The position numbers were made by a program, and so were the translations under genes. A stretch of 64,000 nucleotides of DNA. Source: an uncultured Kiloniellaceae bacterium (GTDB lineage Bacteria; Pseudomonadota; Alphaproteobacteria; Kiloniellales; Kiloniellaceae). The notes beneath the pieces are model-generated. The model saw nothing but the letters and a program-made list of their open reading frames with translations. It did no database searches and was not told the DNA's origin. The stretch spans positions 1-64,000 of the forward strand of contig CANLSF010000005.1 of NCBI GenBank assembly GCA_947493695.1, in the 5' to 3' direction. The stretch's first letter is position 1, and each line of letters opens with the position of its first letter. Below are positions 62,963 to 64,000 of the stretch, piece after piece.

Positions 62963-63778
62963 TCAGGCTTCACGGACGGGCTCATCCCCCAGGCTACGCA
63001 CGGTCGCCGCAACAACCTCGACGGCCGCCTCCAGGTCCGCTTCATCCGGCGAACGCAAAACCAGCCGGACGCCAAAGCGCTCGCCGATCCGGTATGGGTA
63101 GCTGCCGATCTCGACATCGGGAAAGCGCGCCTGGGCCTCGCCCAGCCCCTTTGCAATCGTACCTTCCGGGAGGGCAACCGCCAGGGTTACGCTGCGCACC
63201 GGCGCGCCCCCCGTCAGATCTGCCTTCAGACTTTCAAACATAGCCTGCATGACCCGCGGGATGCCTGCCATCACGAAGACATTTTCCATCCGGAAGCCGG
63301 GCGCTTTGCTGACCGGATTTTCGATCAGTGAGGCCCCTTCCGGCGTATGGGCCATACGCAGCCGCGCTTCGTTCAGATCGCCCTCGGCATAGTGCGCCTT
63401 GAGCAAAGCATGCGCCTCAGGATGCAGTGTCCATTCAACACCAAAGGCCTTGGCAACGCAGGCAGCGGTAATGTCATCGTGTGTCGGGCCAATCCCGCCG
63501 GTCGTAAAGACGTAGTCGAACTTCGCGCGAACCTCGTTCAATGTCTCGACGATTACGGCCTCAATATCCGGAACGACCCTGGCCTCAATCAGACGCACGC
63601 CAATCTCGTTCAATTGCTCGCCCAGGAAACCGAGATTGGCGTCCTTAGTGCGTCCTGACAGGATCTCGTTGCCGATGATCATCAGGCACGCCGTGACAAC
63701 AGTCTTTTCTCCCGAACCAGATCCCTTCGGTGACGCAATGTGGGTGTCGGGGGCAGTGTTGTCGGACTCTGAAGGCAT
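62963..63778 (-). CDS. CinA/MoaB-like molybdopterin-binding protein
   Basis: A 271-residue protein with the MoCF/CinA N-terminal fold: CLMIIGNEILSGRTKDANLG near residues 31-50 and FTTGGIGPTHDDITAACVAK, the two typical regions of competence/damage-inducible protein A and MoaB/MogA. It lacks the C-terminal CinA amidase domain, so it is the short form. ATG at 63778 behind GGAAGAC. The remaining sequence up to 64000 shows no gene that I can support. Confidence 0.88.
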   Translation of the reverse strand: MPSESDNTAPDTHIASPKGSGSGEKTVVTACLMIIGNEILSGRTKDANLGFLGEQLNEIGVRLIEARVVPDIEAVIVETLNEVRAKFDYVFTTGGIGPTHDDITAACVAKAFGVEWTLHPEAHALLKAHYAEGDLNEARLRMAHTPEGASLIENPVSKAPGFRMENVFVMAGIPRVMQAMFESLKADLTGGAPVRSVTLAVALPEGTIAKGLGEAQARFPDVEIGSYPYRIGERFGVRLVLRSPDEADLEAAVEVVAATVRSLGDEPVREA

Positions 63779-64000
63779 GGGCAGTCTTCCGGTTGAGGTG
63801 CAAATCAGGCCCGGCAAGAGAAGGGAGTCACGCCTGCCTGTCAGTCTGGATGGGGATAGTCTACAGGCCGAATCGCTGCCACGTCACGCTCACAGCAAAA
63901 CCACAGCCAAGCCGCCTGAGGTTCAGATCCGTCAATCCAGCCTAGTTCAGCGTGCAGCGTAGCCTTTTGAACGCATGCAGGTGGAAAACAGCGAACGACG

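Overview
The window looks like chromosomal DNA of a GC-rich alphaproteobacterium, possibly Rhodospirillales-like. The indications are the gene families present: a membrane-bound FDH3-type formate dehydrogenase cluster with DUF3305/DUF3306 companions, a DUF1127 gene beside a GcvA-type LysR regulator, and tiny membrane proteins ending in VRL. Genus cannot be fixed from the sequence alone. Most of it is ordinary, dense chromosome with short operons; the accessory-looking parts are noted below.

Layout. 1-3776: a very large RTX-repeat metalloprotease (serralysin type), cut by the window edge. 3986-5279: a DUF2938 membrane protein divergent from an ArsR-rhodanese fusion regulator, with two perfect operator palindromes between. 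5418-7308: a PhzF-like enzyme and small proteins, including a 42-residue membrane peptide. 7396-19834: the formate dehydrogenase locus: a WD40-cytochrome c protein, a small secreted protein, gamma subunit, a Tat/lipoprotein, beta, alpha, a formate_TAT peptide, a TorD-like chaperone, DUF3306 and DUF3305, all on the minus strand, plus a divergent polyferredoxin. 19859-24849: a lipoprotein, a SnoaL-like double-domain protein, a secreted protein of unknown function, a YopT-like (C58) cysteine protease and an Old Yellow Enzyme. 25138-27922: HlyD/DUF2955 efflux and MarC. 28154-33892: a PLP-dependent C-S lyase family enzyme with two LysR regulators, and a Tat-exported isochorismatase-like hydrolase divergent from an AraC regulator. 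34285-40364: a disulfide oxidoreductase, several unknowns, a VOC/cupin fusion and NAD kinase.

40366-41249 is a non-coding block with a roughly 115-bp tandem array of two hairpin elements and a terminator. 41250-46807 carries DUF1127, a GcvA-like regulator, an ArgE-like deacetylase, a HAD hydrolase, an AbrB-family membrane protein and small unknowns. A tRNA-Leu(TAA) at 47168 precedes a complete iron-acquisition unit (47566-55598: ECF sigma factor, FecR, TonB-dependent receptor with STN signalling domain, substrate-binding protein, permease, ATPase, siderophore-interacting flavoprotein) with a convergent tonB. The end (56960-63778) has an AT-richer AsmA-like protein, a second ECF sigma/anti-sigma pair, a HAD phosphatase, a PilZ protein, a possible orphan small RNA with its own promoter-like site and strong terminator, a DOPA 4,5-dioxygenase family protein and a CinA/MoaB-like protein.

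How they work together: the formate locus would oxidise formate in the periplasm and feed electrons to quinone through a b-type cytochrome; the fec-like unit would sense and import a ferric siderophore with TonB energy. The most unusual items are the YopT-like protease, the hairpin array with a compensatory base change, the paired ArsR-rhodanese operators and the orphan RNA candidate.
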